Shown here in pieces: positions 25,929 to 35,048 of a DNA stretch of 64,000 bases. The position numbers and the translations under genes were made by a program. Where the stretch lies: assembly GCA_035288865.1 (NCBI GenBank), contig DATDZA010000008.1:6125-70124 (forward strand), given 5' to 3'. How positions within the stretch are numbered: position 1 is the first letter of the stretch; every line of letters begins with the position of its first letter. The stretch comes from GCA-2688775 sp035288865 (lineage in GTDB: Archaea > Nanobdellota > Nanobdellia > Woesearchaeales > GW2011-AR4). The notes beneath the pieces are model-generated. The model was not told the origin of the DNA and searched no databases. It saw nothing but the letters and a program-made list of their open reading frames with translations.

Positions 25929-26210
25929 ATGCAATATTATTTAGATACTTGTAGGGCGGATGATATTCCCAAGATAAAATCTGGGTTAGAGAATTCACGC
26001 AAGATTAGATTCAGAAAAGAACCTAATCCAACTCCGGATCTTGAAAAGTATATTGCTTGTCACGGTATGCGAGATGGCACTTATCTAGAAATAGAATTTT
26101 ATCATCGTACTATAACTATTAATAGCAATCAGAGTCATGAGAGATTGTCACCATTGGTCCGAAAGATACACGAAACTGTTGGTGGATACTTACACAGTAG
26201 ACATAATTAG
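25929..26210 (+). CDS. Small protein of unknown function
   Basis: A roughly 93-residue soluble protein directly behind fabI (12 bp). It is rich in Arg, His and Glu (RKIRFRKEPNPTPDLEKYIA, MRDGTYLEIEFYHRTITINS) and ends SRHN. I see no membrane segment and no recognised domain. GTG 25920 is another possible start. It may be a lineage-specific gene; co-transcription with fabI is possible. Confidence 0.6.
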   Translation: MQYYLDTCRADDIPKIKSGLENSRKIRFRKEPNPTPDLEKYIACHGMRDGTYLEIEFYHRTITINSNQSHERLSPLVRKIHETVGGYLHSRHN

Positions 26211-26245
26211 GAATTTGATGAAATTAAAAAATTATTGGATAAAAT

Positions 26246-26896
26246 ATGACTTCATTAAAAACTTTCATTGATTTTATTCTGCATCTTGATAAGTTTCTAA
26301 GCGTGATTATACAAAATTATGGGACTTTGACGTATTTATTCTTGTTTTTGATAATTTTTGCTGAAACGGGATTCGTTGTCTTCCCATTTCTTCCTGGTGA
26401 TTCATTATTGTTTGCAGCCGGAGCTTTTGCTGCTGTCGGCGCTCTCAATGTTTTTTGGTTGTTTGCTATTATAACTATTGCGGCAATCCTAGGCGACACA
26501 ATAAATTATTCAATCGGAAAATTTTTGGGCTCAAAAGCATTTAAGAAATATCCTAAAATTTTCAAGAAAGAATATCTTGAGAAAACAGAAAATTTTTACA
26601 AAAAATATGGCAAAAAAACTATTGTTCTGGCAAGATTTGTCCCAATAGTCAGAACATTTGCGCCGTTTATTGCTGGTGTTGGGAAGATGAAATATGCTAA
26701 TTTTCTGGTGTATAATATAGTTGGCGGAATTATCTGGACTGCGTTGTTTATTTTCGGCGGGTATTTTTTTGGCAATATCCCTTTAGTTAAAAATAATTTT
26801 TCATTGACCATACTATTCATAATAATTTTATCATTTGTGCCTATAATTTGGGAATGGAGAAAGCACAAGAAAAAAAGAAGTGGCGACGGTCGCTAG
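26246..26896 (+). CDS. DedA/VTT-family membrane protein
   Basis: A 216-residue integral membrane protein of the DedA family. Blocks are FAETGFVVFPFLPGDSLLFA near residue 40, GDTINYSIGKFLGSKAF, and ARFVPIVRTFAPFIAGVGKM (the conserved R-x3-R region), with about five hydrophobic segments and a basic tail KHKKKRSGDGR. Members are implicated in lipid scrambling and proton-motive-force-dependent transport. The gene follows the small unknown protein by 35 bp. The promoter is not obvious. Confidence 0.9.
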   Translation: MTSLKTFIDFILHLDKFLSVIIQNYGTLTYLFLFLIIFAETGFVVFPFLPGDSLLFAAGAFAAVGALNVFWLFAIITIAAILGDTINYSIGKFLGSKAFKKYPKIFKKEYLEKTENFYKKYGKKTIVLARFVPIVRTFAPFIAGVGKMKYANFLVYNIVGGIIWTALFIFGGYFFGNIPLVKNNFSLTILFIIILSFVPIIWEWRKHKKKRSGDGR

Positions 26897-27036
26897 GATT
26901 TATAATTTCTGATTTATAATAATACTTTTTGAAATCTCAACATGTTACAAAATTTTACATTCAATTTTGCAGTTACTATTAACTAGTAGTGTAAAATAGA
27001 AAGGTTTATAAGTGTGATTTATTTCCAATAGGTAAA

Positions 27037-29469
27037 ATGGCTGATGCACCGGATTTCACCCCTAAAGGAAAAGTAATTTTGACCGATGGACCAACTTCAC
27101 AACCTGATTTAGCTAATCGAGATAATGATTTTTTTGGACTGTTGGACTTGAATCCATTAAAAGAGCAGGGTTTGGGAAAGAAAGGAGCTTTAAATATTGT
27201 TAGACATGGTGATTTTGACTTAGCCCCGGATACGGTAGCTGAATTAGCAAGATTGGGAGCTGAAATAGACAGAAGAAGAGCTGAAGGCCGAAGTGTAGGA
27301 TTAGGTAAGTCTTTCTCAACGGATGTCGACCAAGTAGAGATTCTAGGTGATATTCTTTATGGACGTAACGTGCCTATTGCCCCAAAAGAGATTACCCCTT
27401 ATAAACCCTGGAGGAAAACAGGCTATGAAAGATTTAAAGAGGCAATTTTTGGCAGGCGATCTCCTGTACTTCGTGAAGTGCATCAACAGCCGGTTAGTCG
27501 TGCTGCGAAAACATCTTCATGGTTCACCAGAGCAGTAAATTCAGCATATGCTTCGATGGTCAAATCTGCAAACACAAGAGCGGAATTTGAAAACAAATTT
27601 GGAAGGCAAAATATTCGTGACGTTTTACGCACTCATTATAATCACCCGGGAAATGTAGTTTCAGCTTCAACATCAAGATTGGGCAGCATAAGTGAGCGGG
27701 CAAAAAAAGCCTATCAAGATCTTAGTGCAAGAGCAGCTTCAAGGACTTCTAGGTTATATGATTCTGCTTCCGAACAATTATCAAGAGCCGGTACAAAAAT
27801 ATCGGCATTGCAATTTCCTTACAAACGTTTTGGTTCTGCAGCTGCAGCTTCTAAATTAAAAAGATTAAGTGAGCTATCAAAAAAAGCTTACCATAATCTT
27901 GGTGAAAGAGTAGCTTCAAGTGCTTCTAGTTTAAATGATTCATATCATTCTGCATCAGATTCAGTTTCACAAATTCCTTACAAACGTACAATTGCTGCGG
28001 GCATTGCTCTTACAACTGCCGGTGTGTTATATGCAACGACGCCTCTGGGTGTTGCAGTTAACAAGTATGGTAAAAACTTAAATTCTAGAATTAGTTCCGC
28101 CATAACTTCAATGAATGAAAGTTCTGAAGTTAGTACACTGGTGGGTAATCCAGTATCTCAATCACCTGCAGTTTCAACAGAAACCCCGAGCCTTGAAGCG
28201 ATGGTCAATGTTCCTTCAAATAATGCACAAACTGGCGCAACTCAAAATACAGTTCCAATTCCAAATGAAGGACATATAAACTATATTCCTACAGTACATA
28301 AAGTAAATGCGGATGAGAACCTTTCAAGAATTGTACAACAATACAGATTTGGAAGCTCAAGCTTCAATGCAATAGTTAGGCAATATGCAAAAGACAATGG
28401 ATTGCAATCGCCCTACAAAATAGCACGCGAAGATACACCTGTCAGGATAGCAACTTATGATGGTAAGGAAATTAAGTACATAGATGCGGTTGTGTTTGCT
28501 GGAACAGACTTTGCAACGCCGCTAAGAAGAGAAATTAGAAAATCAGTGCGAGCAACTGCTGAATTAAATAAGATGCAAAATGCAAATTTAATATTTCCAC
28601 ATCAGAAACTTACAATTGAAGGTCATTTCTCTGCTGAAGATAGGCCAGAAACACATGCTAAACTCGAAAATAGAGCTTATGAAGCTCAAGATGGAAGCAC
28701 AGCGCGTTTGTCTTACGATGCTGGAAGCGATTCACTCACACTGAAAGCGCCTGCACATAGCGTACAACATAACATTGTGCGGGGCAGATACACTCCAACT
28801 AACATTAGTGGGCTAGCTGCAATGGCTGAAAATCAAATTTCTTTGAGTAACAATAAATCAGAAACATCCCCGACTCCAGCATATCGCGGAGATTTATCTC
28901 ACGATGGAGATCTATTTGGTAGGGTTGGAGGCGAGTACACTTCCAATCTGGGTGAAGACTTGTCGCCAAAAAAATATGAAAGGGCCACTGTTTTCAAAGG
29001 GCTGTTTGACAAATCTAAATCTGAAGCAAAAAGTCTATTTAAAGGGCGGCTGTTTGAAGGTATGAGAAATGAACAAGACACAAAACTAGGTGAACACAGA
29101 AAAAGTAATGATGATGCTTATAGGGATGGTCAGATTTTTGCAGGTTTAAGGGAAGAGTCAGAACCCGCTCCCGCTACAGTTTACAGCGGAAATCTATTTG
29201 CAAGTGTTGGAGAAAAACAAACAATAGGATTAGGCAAATTTGATTCAGTTCAGCAATCTGACCAATACGTGCGCAGGGAAATGTTCGCAGACTCTATTGA
29301 GGGAAGAAAAACAATTATTCCTCAGGCAGGAGGGCTGGCTGACAAGGTAAAAGATAAAGCTCGTGGATTATTTGGAAGAATTGCAAAATTAGTAAATAAA
29401 GAATACGAAGCGCCTGGCTTAACGCCATGGCTTGATAGGATAAGCGGCAGACAAGTTTATTCCAAATAA
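27037..29469 (+). CDS. Large repeat protein with a central membrane segment and a LysM-like domain
   Basis: An 810-residue protein of unknown function built from several parts. Residues about 220-320 hold two copies of a helical unit (SERAKKAYQDLSARAASRTS and SELSKKAYHNLGERVASSAS, each ending in a PYKR stretch). One hydrophobic segment, TIAAGIALTTAGVLYATTPL, lies near 328-347. Near 420-530 a LysM-like stretch runs from VHKVNADENLSRIVQQYRFG to NLIFPHQKLTI. After about 615 come degenerate units of about 40 residues, such as GDLFGRVGGEYTSNLGE, GRLFEGMRNEQDTKLGE, GQIFAGLREE and GNLFASVGEKQTIGLGK. It may be a surface or envelope-binding protein. The start has a TATA box about 28 nt upstream. Confidence 0.7.
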   Translation: MADAPDFTPKGKVILTDGPTSQPDLANRDNDFFGLLDLNPLKEQGLGKKGALNIVRHGDFDLAPDTVAELARLGAEIDRRRAEGRSVGLGKSFSTDVDQVEILGDILYGRNVPIAPKEITPYKPWRKTGYERFKEAIFGRRSPVLREVHQQPVSRAAKTSSWFTRAVNSAYASMVKSANTRAEFENKFGRQNIRDVLRTHYNHPGNVVSASTSRLGSISERAKKAYQDLSARAASRTSRLYDSASEQLSRAGTKISALQFPYKRFGSAAAASKLKRLSELSKKAYHNLGERVASSASSLNDSYHSASDSVSQIPYKRTIAAGIALTTAGVLYATTPLGVAVNKYGKNLNSRISSAITSMNESSEVSTLVGNPVSQSPAVSTETPSLEAMVNVPSNNAQTGATQNTVPIPNEGHINYIPTVHKVNADENLSRIVQQYRFGSSSFNAIVRQYAKDNGLQSPYKIAREDTPVRIATYDGKEIKYIDAVVFAGTDFATPLRREIRKSVRATAELNKMQNANLIFPHQKLTIEGHFSAEDRPETHAKLENRAYEAQDGSTARLSYDAGSDSLTLKAPAHSVQHNIVRGRYTPTNISGLAAMAENQISLSNNKSETSPTPAYRGDLSHDGDLFGRVGGEYTSNLGEDLSPKKYERATVFKGLFDKSKSEAKSLFKGRLFEGMRNEQDTKLGEHRKSNDDAYRDGQIFAGLREESEPAPATVYSGNLFASVGEKQTIGLGKFDSVQQSDQYVRREMFADSIEGRKTIIPQAGGLADKVKDKARGLFGRIAKLVNKEYEAPGLTPWLDRISGRQVYSK

Positions 29470-29526
29470 TTTAGATATTCCAACTTCAACCAAAATTCTT
29501 ATAAATTGTAAATAACTTTAAGTCTT

Positions 29527-29829
29527 ATGCGAAAAGTAGGTCAGCGAAATTTTGGATTCATGGGCCCAGGCCCAGCCATCCGTAGAATACCCTCAAGATT
29601 GTATGGAGAGCCCGGAAATTCAGTAATGAAGACTGCTGATGGCAGGCAATGTGCGGTAACGGAAGTCAATACTTTTAACGTACGTGCTCACGATGAAAAA
29701 CTTGAATCAATAATTGCCTCTATAATGGAAGGAAACAATTATGGCTATTTACCGGAACATATAGGCGGTTTAAGATATAAAATAAGAGTTTATGTGATGG
29801 AGCCTATAGTACCTGACGATTCTCAATAA
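29527..29829 (+). CDS. Small protein of unknown function
   Basis: A 100-residue protein, N-terminally basic (MRKVGQRNFGFMGPGPAIRR), with no domain I recognise and no membrane segment. A TATA box (CTTATAAAT) is centred 27 nt upstream of the ATG, which supports a leaderless monocistronic gene separate from the large repeat protein 57 bp before it. purM begins 32 bp after its stop with its own TATA box. Confidence 0.6.
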   Translation: MRKVGQRNFGFMGPGPAIRRIPSRLYGEPGNSVMKTADGRQCAVTEVNTFNVRAHDEKLESIIASIMEGNNYGYLPEHIGGLRYKIRVYVMEPIVPDDSQ

Positions 29830-29861
29830 ACTTTATAAACACCGATTATTCTATCTTTATT

Positions 29862-30965
29862 ATGAACCCCAGCTACCAAAATTCAGAATCAAAAGCAGTT
29901 GATGCTATAAAAAAAGCAATTCCCTCTTCTCTAAAGCAGAACATGCTCAAGGGAAGCAAAGGCATGTTTGCTGAATTATACGAGAACAATGAAGTGTTTC
30001 CAAAACATTATATTGCCAGCACAATAGATGGCGTTGGAACCAAGAGCATTGTTGCAGAAATTATGAATAAGTATGATACAATAGGCATAGATTGCGTAGC
30101 AGTCTGCGCGAATGATTTGGCAACTCTTGGCTCAGTAAGCCCTTTCTTATTCATGGATTCAATCATGTGCCAAAATAAAATTCAGGAAGAGGCATTAACA
30201 GGCGACATAGCGAGAGGGATGTCAAAAGGTCTGGAGCAGTGCAACGCTTCAAATATTTTGAAAAATTCAATCAGAATAAATTTTGGAAAAGGAGAAACTG
30301 CATCTATAAATGAATTGCTGAGTTCTCCTAAAGCAGGTTACGGTTTTGAGCTCATGGGAGCTATGATAGGATTTATAGAAAAAAATAAATTTGGAAAGCA
30401 TAAAATTAAACCAGGTGATAAAATAATTGCGCTCAAAAGTTCCGGCCCGCATTCAAACGGATACACTGACTTAAGGCTGAATTTATTAAATGGGGATTTT
30501 GAAACAAGGCCGGAATTTAAGAAAAAATATAAGGGAAAATTTTCTCTTGATTACAAATTTGATGGCTCGACTCTGGGAAAAATTTTGCTAGAGCCTACTA
30601 AAATTTATATAGCAACAATGGCAAATATATCAAAAAATATTGATGTTGTCGGATTTAATAATACTGGCTATGGATTGAAAAATCTAAACAGAACGAGTGA
30701 AAAGGTTGAGTTCCGAATAAACAACCCATTGAAACCACAGCCAATTTTTGATTTGATGCAGAAAAAATCTAAATTCTCTGACGAGGAAATGTACAAGACC
30801 TTCAACATGGGCATGGGATTTTTTGTTGTGTGTGAAAAAGAAAAAGCTGAGAATATCCTCCAGACAGCAAAAGATGCTCAAGTTGTAGGTGAAGTCAGAA
30901 AAAGCGATAAAACTGTTACGGTTCTTGAAAAAAATAATAAGAAGGTAGTTTTTGAAGGGTATTAG
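29862..30965 (+). CDS. purM: Phosphoribosylformylglycinamidine cyclo-ligase PurM
   Basis: AIR synthetase, the fifth step of purine synthesis, acting on the PurLQS product. The 367-residue chain carries HYIASTIDGVGTKSIVAEIM, DCVAVCANDLATLGSVSPFL, IALKSSGPHSNGYTDLRL and a C-terminal FNMGMGFFVV, the standard PurM blocks. It is diverged in the middle (KNSIRINFGKGETASINEL region), where the family usually has a GG-E-T motif. TATA box TTTATAAA lies about 28 nt upstream, so it is transcribed on its own, away from the other pur genes. ThiC in this window also consumes its product AIR. Confidence 0.9.
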   Translation: MNPSYQNSESKAVDAIKKAIPSSLKQNMLKGSKGMFAELYENNEVFPKHYIASTIDGVGTKSIVAEIMNKYDTIGIDCVAVCANDLATLGSVSPFLFMDSIMCQNKIQEEALTGDIARGMSKGLEQCNASNILKNSIRINFGKGETASINELLSSPKAGYGFELMGAMIGFIEKNKFGKHKIKPGDKIIALKSSGPHSNGYTDLRLNLLNGDFETRPEFKKKYKGKFSLDYKFDGSTLGKILLEPTKIYIATMANISKNIDVVGFNNTGYGLKNLNRTSEKVEFRINNPLKPQPIFDLMQKKSKFSDEEMYKTFNMGMGFFVVCEKEKAENILQTAKDAQVVGEVRKSDKTVTVLEKNNKKVVFEGY

Positions 30966-31658
30966 GGCTTAACTAAGTTCAAATTTCTATTTAATCTAAA
31001 TCTTGGATTACGAATTAAGATGCATTACATGATACGGACCCTAACTGTCCGGCTACTTTCTGTAGAGGCAAATCAGCGACCAGAGCAAACCAATTTGGTT
31101 TCAGGAAATTTAGATATTAAGGTTGTGGTTTTATTATTCCATTTCCATTTATTTCATCTTTTGTGGCAGTTCTCCTGGAAGATTCCGCAATATCTTTAGT
31201 TGGTCTGCTTAAATAAAAATATCAGAGTGCGCCCCAATAACATCAGTAAACTATCTCCAACGAACTCTAGCTAGCATTAATTCTTTGAAAATGTTTTCTT
31301 AGTTTACCTTTTTATAGGCAATAAGTTTTTATAAAAATTGTGGAAAATATTTTTTTTAAATATGACAAAATTATAGTTTCTGGCTAAATTTATTTGATTA
31401 CAATTTAATTTTTATTTATCAGGCATTTTATTTCAAATAAAGGTCAAGATAAAATTAATAAGCATTTATTTGATTTTATACTAAACTCATAGCACTTTGG
31501 CGTTCTCAATGTTTTTTGTCGAGCATAGATTCATAATTAAAAATGTATTTATTTTTATTTTATACATATTTTTTTTAATATGCACTATTGAATTATTGTG
31601 TACCCAGAAAAAATCAATATGCTCAATTATTGTTGATTGCCATTAGGGTCACATAAAC
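30966..31658. other. Long non-coding AT-rich interval with a possible small RNA
   Basis: About 700 bp without a supportable protein gene. Most is plain AT-rich sequence. The stretch 31016-31110 is more GC-rich and has three successive hairpins: CGGAC/GTCCG (31035-31051), CTAC/GTAG just after, and AAACCA-ATT-TGGTTT (31087-31101). A TATA-like CTATTTAATC (about 30986) is suitably placed for a transcript starting near 31016. I annotate it only as a candidate RNA locus. Confidence 0.3.
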
Positions 31659-31689
31659 TATTTATAATATGTTTCCCGGTGAAACAGGT

Positions 31690-31741
31690 AGAAGCGGTCA
31701 AGCGACTCCTTCTCGGGTGGTAAAATCGCTAGGGTGGTAAG
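31690..31741 (+). promoter_or_regulatory. Structured 5' leader with a duplicated ribosome-binding region
   Basis: TATA box TATTTATA (31659-31666) predicts a transcript starting near 31690. The leader opens with a hairpin, AGAAGCGGTC-AAGC-GACTCCTTCT (written in parts), with one mismatched internal pair. Then come two 17-bp tandem units, 31715-31731 and 31732-31748, both beginning GGGTGGTAA and agreeing at 15 of 17 positions. The ATG of the zinc-ribbon gene lies in the second unit; the first has ATC at the same place. Confidence 0.5.
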
Positions 31742-31882
31742 ATGGCTAGGATGAAGTGTATTGGTTGCGGGAATGTTATTATCAAGAGCGGTTTGAAAGA
31801 CCCCTACATTTGCAGAGATTGTGAAAAGCTCATTATGGAAACAGGGATGTCAGAAAGGTACGGTTATTTGGATAATCATTAA
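31742..31882 (+). CDS. Small zinc-ribbon protein
   Basis: A 46-residue protein with two Cys pairs: MKCIGCGN (C-x2-C) and YICRDCEK (C-x2-C) spaced about 16 residues apart, a classic zinc ribbon. The tail LIMETGMSERYGYLDNH is acidic. Such mini-ribbons are common archaeal adaptors in transcription or translation, but no specific role can be read. It is one of the few genes here with a leader and GGTGG-type ribosome-binding sequence. The next gene begins 18 bp later with its own strong SD, so the two are co-transcribed. Confidence 0.75.
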   Translation: MARMKCIGCGNVIIKSGLKDPYICRDCEKLIMETGMSERYGYLDNH

Positions 31883-31900
31883 AAATGAGAGGTGATAGAA

Positions 31901-32182
31901 ATGAAATTGCATGAGGAATTTGACCTGAACGTGGGCGAAATGAAAACAATTGTGAGGGATTATATGGTTATTCCCCCACATCTCATCGAAGAGCTCTTGA
32001 CAAATCTAAAGCAAAAAGGATATATTGTTCTTAAGTCTACTATAGATTTTATGGGCGTGCCAAAGAGAATAACATTGATAAAAAAATTCAAAGGCCCATT
32101 TGTGACAATGTTTTCTGCCAAGATGAAACAGGATTTTATTGATGAAACAAAGAATCTTCGCATCGAAGGGCTATTTGTTTGA
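31901..32182 (+). CDS. Small protein of unknown function behind the zinc ribbon
   Basis: A 93-residue protein (MKLHEEFDLNVGEMKTIVRD...) of mixed alpha/beta character; MVIPPHLIEELLTNLKQKGY, then IVLKSTIDFMGVPKRITLI, suggests a small winged-helix or ferredoxin-like fold. ATG 31901 is chosen over GTG 31892 because GAGGTGAT (31889-31896) is a near-perfect archaeal Shine-Dalgarno at the right spacing. It forms a two-gene unit with the zinc-ribbon protein. Confidence 0.65.
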   Translation: MKLHEEFDLNVGEMKTIVRDYMVIPPHLIEELLTNLKQKGYIVLKSTIDFMGVPKRITLIKKFKGPFVTMFSAKMKQDFIDETKNLRIEGLFV

Positions 32183-32281
32183 TTTAACATTTTTCCAAAG
32201 CTTTTCATAATCTATTAGTCGGTCTAATTGGGCAGAATTCTAGACTTTTAAGACTTAGAAAGGCAAAATAAAAACGTAAGC

Positions 32282-32444
32282 TTTATATATTAAAGCGCAT
32301 TAGAATTTATAGCCTTGGGAACTTTTTTAACGACGGAAAAAATCTAAATTAATACTTTCGTACTTTGGAAATCTGGGAGATTTTCAATCATCACAAAAAT
32401 CTACAAGATTTTTGAATTAAACAAACATTAGAATTCAAACTAAA
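32282..32444 (+). promoter_or_regulatory. gyrB promoter and long 5' leader with two hairpins
   Basis: TATA box TTTATATA (32282-32289) predicts a start near 32312, leaving a leader of about 130 nt before the gyrB ATG, unusual in this mostly leaderless genome. Two hairpins follow each other: GAAATCT-GGG-AGATTTT (32368-32384) and CAAAAATCT-ACA-AGATTTTTG (32394-32414, 9-bp stem). Their arms share the ATCT/AGAT core, so the two stems could exchange partners. Confidence 0.45.
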
Positions 32445-34379
32445 ATGGAACAGGAACAAAACCAAGAAACTCAGGAAACAAAAAATATCCCAGCCTCAAG
32501 CTATGATGCAAAGGACATTCAGGTTTTAGCTGGCCTAAGCGCCGTTCGAAAACGGCCGGCAATGTATATCGGCTCGACTGATGTGAAAGGGTTGCATCAT
32601 CTTGTCTATGAAGCAGTTGATAATTCTATTGATGAGGCTCTTGCCGGCTTCTGCAACAAGATAGATGTTATAATCAAGAAAGACGGTTTTATGGCAATTA
32701 GCGATAACGGAAGGGGAATCCCTGTTGATATACATCCAAAGTTAAACATGTCTGCGGTAGAAGTTGTAATGACCAAACTGCATGCTGGTGGAAAATTTGA
32801 CAATAAAATCTACAAGGTCAGCGGCGGGCTGCACGGTGTCGGAATTTCCGTAACAAACGCGCTGTCGAAAGTCCTAATTGTTCAAGTCAAGAGAAACGGA
32901 AAATTATACGAGCAGAAATATGAGCGGGGAAAGCCTGCAAGCCCGTTAATTATAATTGGGGACGTTGATTCAAAAGAAACAGGAACAGCTATAAACTTTT
33001 TACCTGACAATGAAATTTTTCCGGCAACAGAATTTAGCTTTGATATTCTTTCAAGCAGATTGAGGGAGCTTGCATTTTTGAATAAGGGAATAAAGATAAC
33101 TCTGGAAGATGAGCGGGACGGCAAGAAGCATGAATTCCACTATGACGGCGGAATTATTTCTTTTGTTGAATACCTAAACAATAATAAAAATCCGCTGCAT
33201 AAAACAATCTATGCCATGAAAGAAAAGAACGGCATCCAGCTTGAGTATGCATTGCAGTATAACGACGGATACCAGGAAAATGTTTTTTCATTTGCAAACA
33301 ACATCAATACGCACGAAGGCGGCACTCATTTGATTGGGTTTAAGACTGCGCTTACAAGAGTCATGAACAATTATGTTGAGAAAAGCAAAATCAAGGAAAT
33401 GAAGCTGACAAGCGAAGATGTAAGAGAAGGGCTTACTGCAGTTATTTCGATTAAAATTCCGGAGCCTCAGTTTGAAGGCCAGACTAAAACAAAACTCGGA
33501 AATTCTGAAATCAAGGGTTTAGTAGATTCAATTGTTAATGACTCATTAAGCTCGTTTTTGGAAGAGAACCCATCTATTGGGAAATCTGTCGTTTTCAAGT
33601 GCATAAATGCGGCCAACGCAAGGGAAGCGGCACAGAAAGCACGGGATTTGACAAGAAGAAAAGGAGCGCTTAACCATGGCTCTTTGCCAGGAAAATTAGC
33701 TGACTGCTCAGAAAAATCCCCTGACAAATGCGAATTATTTTTGGTCGAGGGAGATTCAGCAGGAGGCTCAGCTAAACAAGGCCGAAACCGCGAATTCCAG
33801 GCAGTCCTCCCATTGAGAGGAAAAATCCTGAATGTTGAAAAAGCGAGGCTGAACCGAATTTTTGAAAATGAAGAAATCACGAATATGGTTACTGCAATTG
33901 GGACAAGTGTGGGTGATGATTTTGATTTAAGCAGAGCAAGATATCACAAGCTTGTAATAATGACAGATGCCGATGTTGATGGCTCACACATCAGAACCCT
34001 GCTCTTAACTTTCCTTTACAGGTACATGCCTGCATTAATTGAAGCGGGATATATTTACATTGCGCAGCCTCCTTTGTACAAAGTTACCAAAGGGAAACTG
34101 GCAAAATATGTTTATAATGATGAGGAAATGCAAAAACTTGTTGCAGAAATAGGGAGAGATGAAGTTCATTTGCAAAGGTACAAGGGACTTGGAGAGATGA
34201 ACCCCCAGCAATTATGGGAAACAACAATGGATCCGGAAAACAGAACAATTCTGCAGGTTACAGTGCAGGATGTAGTTGAAGCTGACAAGATATTCACGCT
34301 GCTGATGGGTGACGAAGTTGAGCCGAGAAGAAAATTCATAGAGGCTCATGCAAAAGAAGTTGTGAATTTAGATGTTTAG
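32445..34379 (+). CDS. gyrB: DNA gyrase subunit B
   Basis: ATPase subunit of type IIA topoisomerase; with GyrA it introduces negative supercoils. The 644-residue protein has VRKRPAMYIGSTDVKGLHHL near residue 36, EAVDNSIDEA and DNGRGIPVD (GHKL ATP site), SGGLHGVGISVTNALS, then the Toprim motif EGDSAGGSAKQGRNR near 435, IMTDADVDGSHIRTLL near 505, and RYKGLGEMNPQQLWETTMDP near 577. All catalytic motifs look intact. Gyrase in archaea derives from bacteria by transfer. No gyrA lies next to it in the window, which is atypical because the pair is often adjacent. Confidence 0.96.
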   Translation: MEQEQNQETQETKNIPASSYDAKDIQVLAGLSAVRKRPAMYIGSTDVKGLHHLVYEAVDNSIDEALAGFCNKIDVIIKKDGFMAISDNGRGIPVDIHPKLNMSAVEVVMTKLHAGGKFDNKIYKVSGGLHGVGISVTNALSKVLIVQVKRNGKLYEQKYERGKPASPLIIIGDVDSKETGTAINFLPDNEIFPATEFSFDILSSRLRELAFLNKGIKITLEDERDGKKHEFHYDGGIISFVEYLNNNKNPLHKTIYAMKEKNGIQLEYALQYNDGYQENVFSFANNINTHEGGTHLIGFKTALTRVMNNYVEKSKIKEMKLTSEDVREGLTAVISIKIPEPQFEGQTKTKLGNSEIKGLVDSIVNDSLSSFLEENPSIGKSVVFKCINAANAREAAQKARDLTRRKGALNHGSLPGKLADCSEKSPDKCELFLVEGDSAGGSAKQGRNREFQAVLPLRGKILNVEKARLNRIFENEEITNMVTAIGTSVGDDFDLSRARYHKLVIMTDADVDGSHIRTLLLTFLYRYMPALIEAGYIYIAQPPLYKVTKGKLAKYVYNDEEMQKLVAEIGRDEVHLQRYKGLGEMNPQQLWETTMDPENRTILQVTVQDVVEADKIFTLLMGDEVEPRRKFIEAHAKEVVNLDV

Positions 34380-34433
34380 CTATTCTGCACTAAAATCAAT
34401 AAATTTAAATTGTTTTGAGGATTTCTGGATTGA

Positions 34434-35048
34434 ATGACCGCTGATATTTCCAGAATCCTCTTGGAAAGCAAATCTCTCTTGCTTAGAGACCACAGATTTA
34501 ATAGTGGTTTGCCAGCTCCATTATATTTTGATAGCGATTTAATTCCTCCTCTTTATAGGGCGTTGGTCATTCAAGCTCTTTCTGAAGAAACGCGAGATTT
34601 GGAATATGTTGCGGTGGCAGGCGTGCCTACTAGAGGTGAACCATGGGCTGCATTCCATGCTGATAGGAATAATAAAATTTTATTACGGATTAGGAAAGTA
34701 CAAAAATCTTATGGCACTGAAAGACTCATCGAAGGGTTGTATAATAAAGGCGACCGCATCATATTGATTGATGACACAGTTACCACAGGAAAAACCATGG
34801 TAACCCATGCTGATAAGCTTACAGATGCCGGATTATTTGTAGTGGCATGTATTAGCCTACTAGATTTTGGATTTAACATAAGCATCCAAAATTTTCAGAA
34901 AAACGGGTATACCGGACTTTCACTTTCTGGTTTGGATGACTTAAAGAAAAGCGGCGCAGAACTTGGTATGATTGATGATTCTCTTATGGCTAGATTGTCT
35001 TCATGGCCTGCAGAAGCAGCCAAATATTTTGCTCAAAGATGCACTTAG
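34434..35048 (+). CDS. Phosphoribosyltransferase-family protein, PyrE-like
   Basis: A 204-residue type I PRTase-like protein. ILIDDTVTTGKTMVTHADKL near residue 103 is the PRPP-binding motif with its paired Asp residues. HRFNSGLPAPLYFDSDL near 20 resembles the orotate PRTase 'SG..SP.YFD' strand, and VAVAGVPTRGEPWAAFHA near 61 fits the pyrophosphate loop region. This points to orotate phosphoribosyltransferase or a close paralogue, but the chain is diverged and no pyr gene is adjacent. A TATA box centred about 28 nt upstream supports the ATG. Confidence 0.7.
   Translation: MTADISRILLESKSLLLRDHRFNSGLPAPLYFDSDLIPPLYRALVIQALSEETRDLEYVAVAGVPTRGEPWAAFHADRNNKILLRIRKVQKSYGTERLIEGLYNKGDRIILIDDTVTTGKTMVTHADKLTDAGLFVVACISLLDFGFNISIQNFQKNGYTGLSLSGLDDLKKSGAELGMIDDSLMARLSSWPAEAAKYFAQRCT

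Noticed and set aside
31498..31520. A stretch with CTCAATGTTTTTTG that also occurs in the DedA gene at about 26444-26458.
   Set aside because: The match is too short and T-rich to show a duplicated fragment; flanks do not align.
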